Source of the DNA: Flavobacterium sp.
GTDB lineage: Bacteria; Bacteroidota; Bacteroidia; Flavobacteriales; Flavobacteriaceae
Length of the DNA stretch: 64,000 nt
NCBI GenBank assembly: GCA_014379405.1
Contig: JACMLU010000015.1
Location: 1 to 64,000, forward strand
Direction of reading: 5' to 3'
The notes below the pieces were generated by a model. The model had not been told where the DNA came from. It worked only from the letters and a program-made list of their open reading frames with translations, and did not search any database. The position numbers and the translations under genes were made by a program. This document shows, in pieces, positions 63,493-64,000 of this stretch; the first letter of the stretch is position 1; each line of letters starts with the position of its first letter.

Positions 63493-64000
63493 TCAAAAGT
63501 TGGTTTTAAACCATTCAACAGATAGGTCTACATCTTCTTGGGTTAAATTATGTCCAGTATTTATTTCATAAAAAGAAACATCGAAGTTGTTATCATTTAA
63601 TATTTTAAGAAACTCATTGGTATCTTCAACATTGATAGTTGGATCATTTTTTCCAGAAGAGAAAAATAAAGGTGTGTTTTTTTTACTTTTTCCATTCTGA
63701 ATGTTTCTGAAAGGCTGCATCGGTCGGTATAATATCGCACCAATCAAAAAATCAGGATGAAGAATTAAAGTGGATCCCGCAATATTTGCTCCGTTCGAAT
63801 AACCTAAAGCAATGATTTTGGAACTGTCAAAACCTTCTTTTTCCGCAATTTCATTTAGGAAATGGACCATTTCGTGGGTTCTGAATTCTAAATCTTTTTC
63901 ATCAAAAATACCCATTCCAAGTCTTTTAAAAAATCGTGGCATTCCATTTTCATGTACATTTCCACGCAGACTTAAAATATTGACATCATCGCCAAAATTT
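63493..64000 (-). CDS. Phospholipase/carboxylesterase-like hydrolase (5' end outside window)
   Basis: The minus-strand frame is open to the right edge of the window, so the start lies beyond base 64000 and 168 codons are seen. Before the methionine at 63942 the frame reads DDVNILSLRGNVHENG, followed by MPRFFKRL, the family opening. The nucleophile motif is ALGYSNGANIAG (Ser in GYSNG), and the acid and histidine are in SSGKNDPTI and NTGHNLTQED. Carboxylesterase or dienelactone-hydrolase-type activity is expected. Confidence 0.87.
   Translation of the reverse strand, partial: NFGDDVNILSLRGNVHENGMPRFFKRLGMGIFDEKDLEFRTHEMVHFLNEIAEKEGFDSSKIIALGYSNGANIAGSTLILHPDFLIGAILYRPMQPFRNIQNGKSKKNTPLFFSSGKNDPTINVEDTNEFLKILNDNNFDVSFYEINTGHNLTQEDVDLSVEWFKTNF

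Noticed and set aside
1..64000. CRISPR arrays, tRNA or rRNA genes, integrase or phage genes
   Set aside because: No regularly spaced repeats, cloverleaf-like sequences, rRNA segments, integrases or phage structural genes were recognised on reading.

Overview
The window looks like a chromosomal piece of a Flavobacterium-type member of the Bacteroidota. The DNA is AT-rich. Promoters fit the TAnnTTTG type of that phylum. Lipoproteins carry Bacteroidota-style signal peptides, and the Wza/Wzc pair, the eukaryote-like UDP-glucose dehydrogenase and the alginate-export porin fit the same group. The species cannot be named from the sequence alone. No rRNA, tRNA or CRISPR array was recognised. The first and last genes are cut by the window edges.

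Positions 1-1876 hold the 3' end of a KaiC-family ATPase followed by a CheB-methylesterase/histidine-kinase fusion, probably a signalling pair. Positions 1983-29721 form one long, co-directional exopolysaccharide locus. It starts with sugar-nucleotide genes (fcl, gmd, ugd) and a Wzx flippase. Eleven glycosyltransferases, four O-acyltransferases and a Wzy-like polymerase follow, with a UDP-xylose synthase near the end. The locus closes with Wza- and Wzc-like export proteins, a VanZ-like protein, a WcaJ-type initiating transferase and a small membrane protein, and then a terminator. Expected donors made here are GDP-fucose, UDP-glucuronate and UDP-xylose. galE just downstream adds UDP-galactose. 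Two scars interrupt the locus: a nested palindromic element at 16362-16570, and an acetyltransferase 3' remnant at 21681-21725 that records a cassette swap.

Positions 29825-43359 are mixed housekeeping and envelope genes: galE, fbp, a DUF885 remnant, an M13 peptidase lipoprotein, and a lipoprotein of unknown role. Next is a 1246-residue lipoprotein that joins a calcineurin-type phosphoesterase, a kinase-like middle segment and an Omp85-like barrel. An HD-PycTM membrane protein then lies tail-to-tail with a large GAF protein.

Positions 43539-58534 look like a regulated set of mostly exported catabolic or detoxifying enzymes. A TetR-controlled hydrolase/SDR operon with a perfect palindromic operator comes first, then a decayed IS6 transposase. 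A two-component pair follows (HisKA_2 kinase and sigma-54-type activator). Behind it is a run of hydrolases, including a close paralogue of the first hydrolase, an amidohydrolase, a metallo-beta-lactamase-fold protein lacking several metal ligands, an alginate-export-like porin, an NTF2-like protein and an isochorismatase-fold enzyme.

Positions 58535-64000 hold palindromic repeats, a broken M1 peptidase fragment, an outer-membrane phospholipase A, and then a leftward group: YceI, pirin, Crp-family regulator, receiver-like protein, truncated HD protein, cupin and a partial carboxylesterase. An exact 24-bp direct repeat flanks the terminator between the crp-type gene and pirin.
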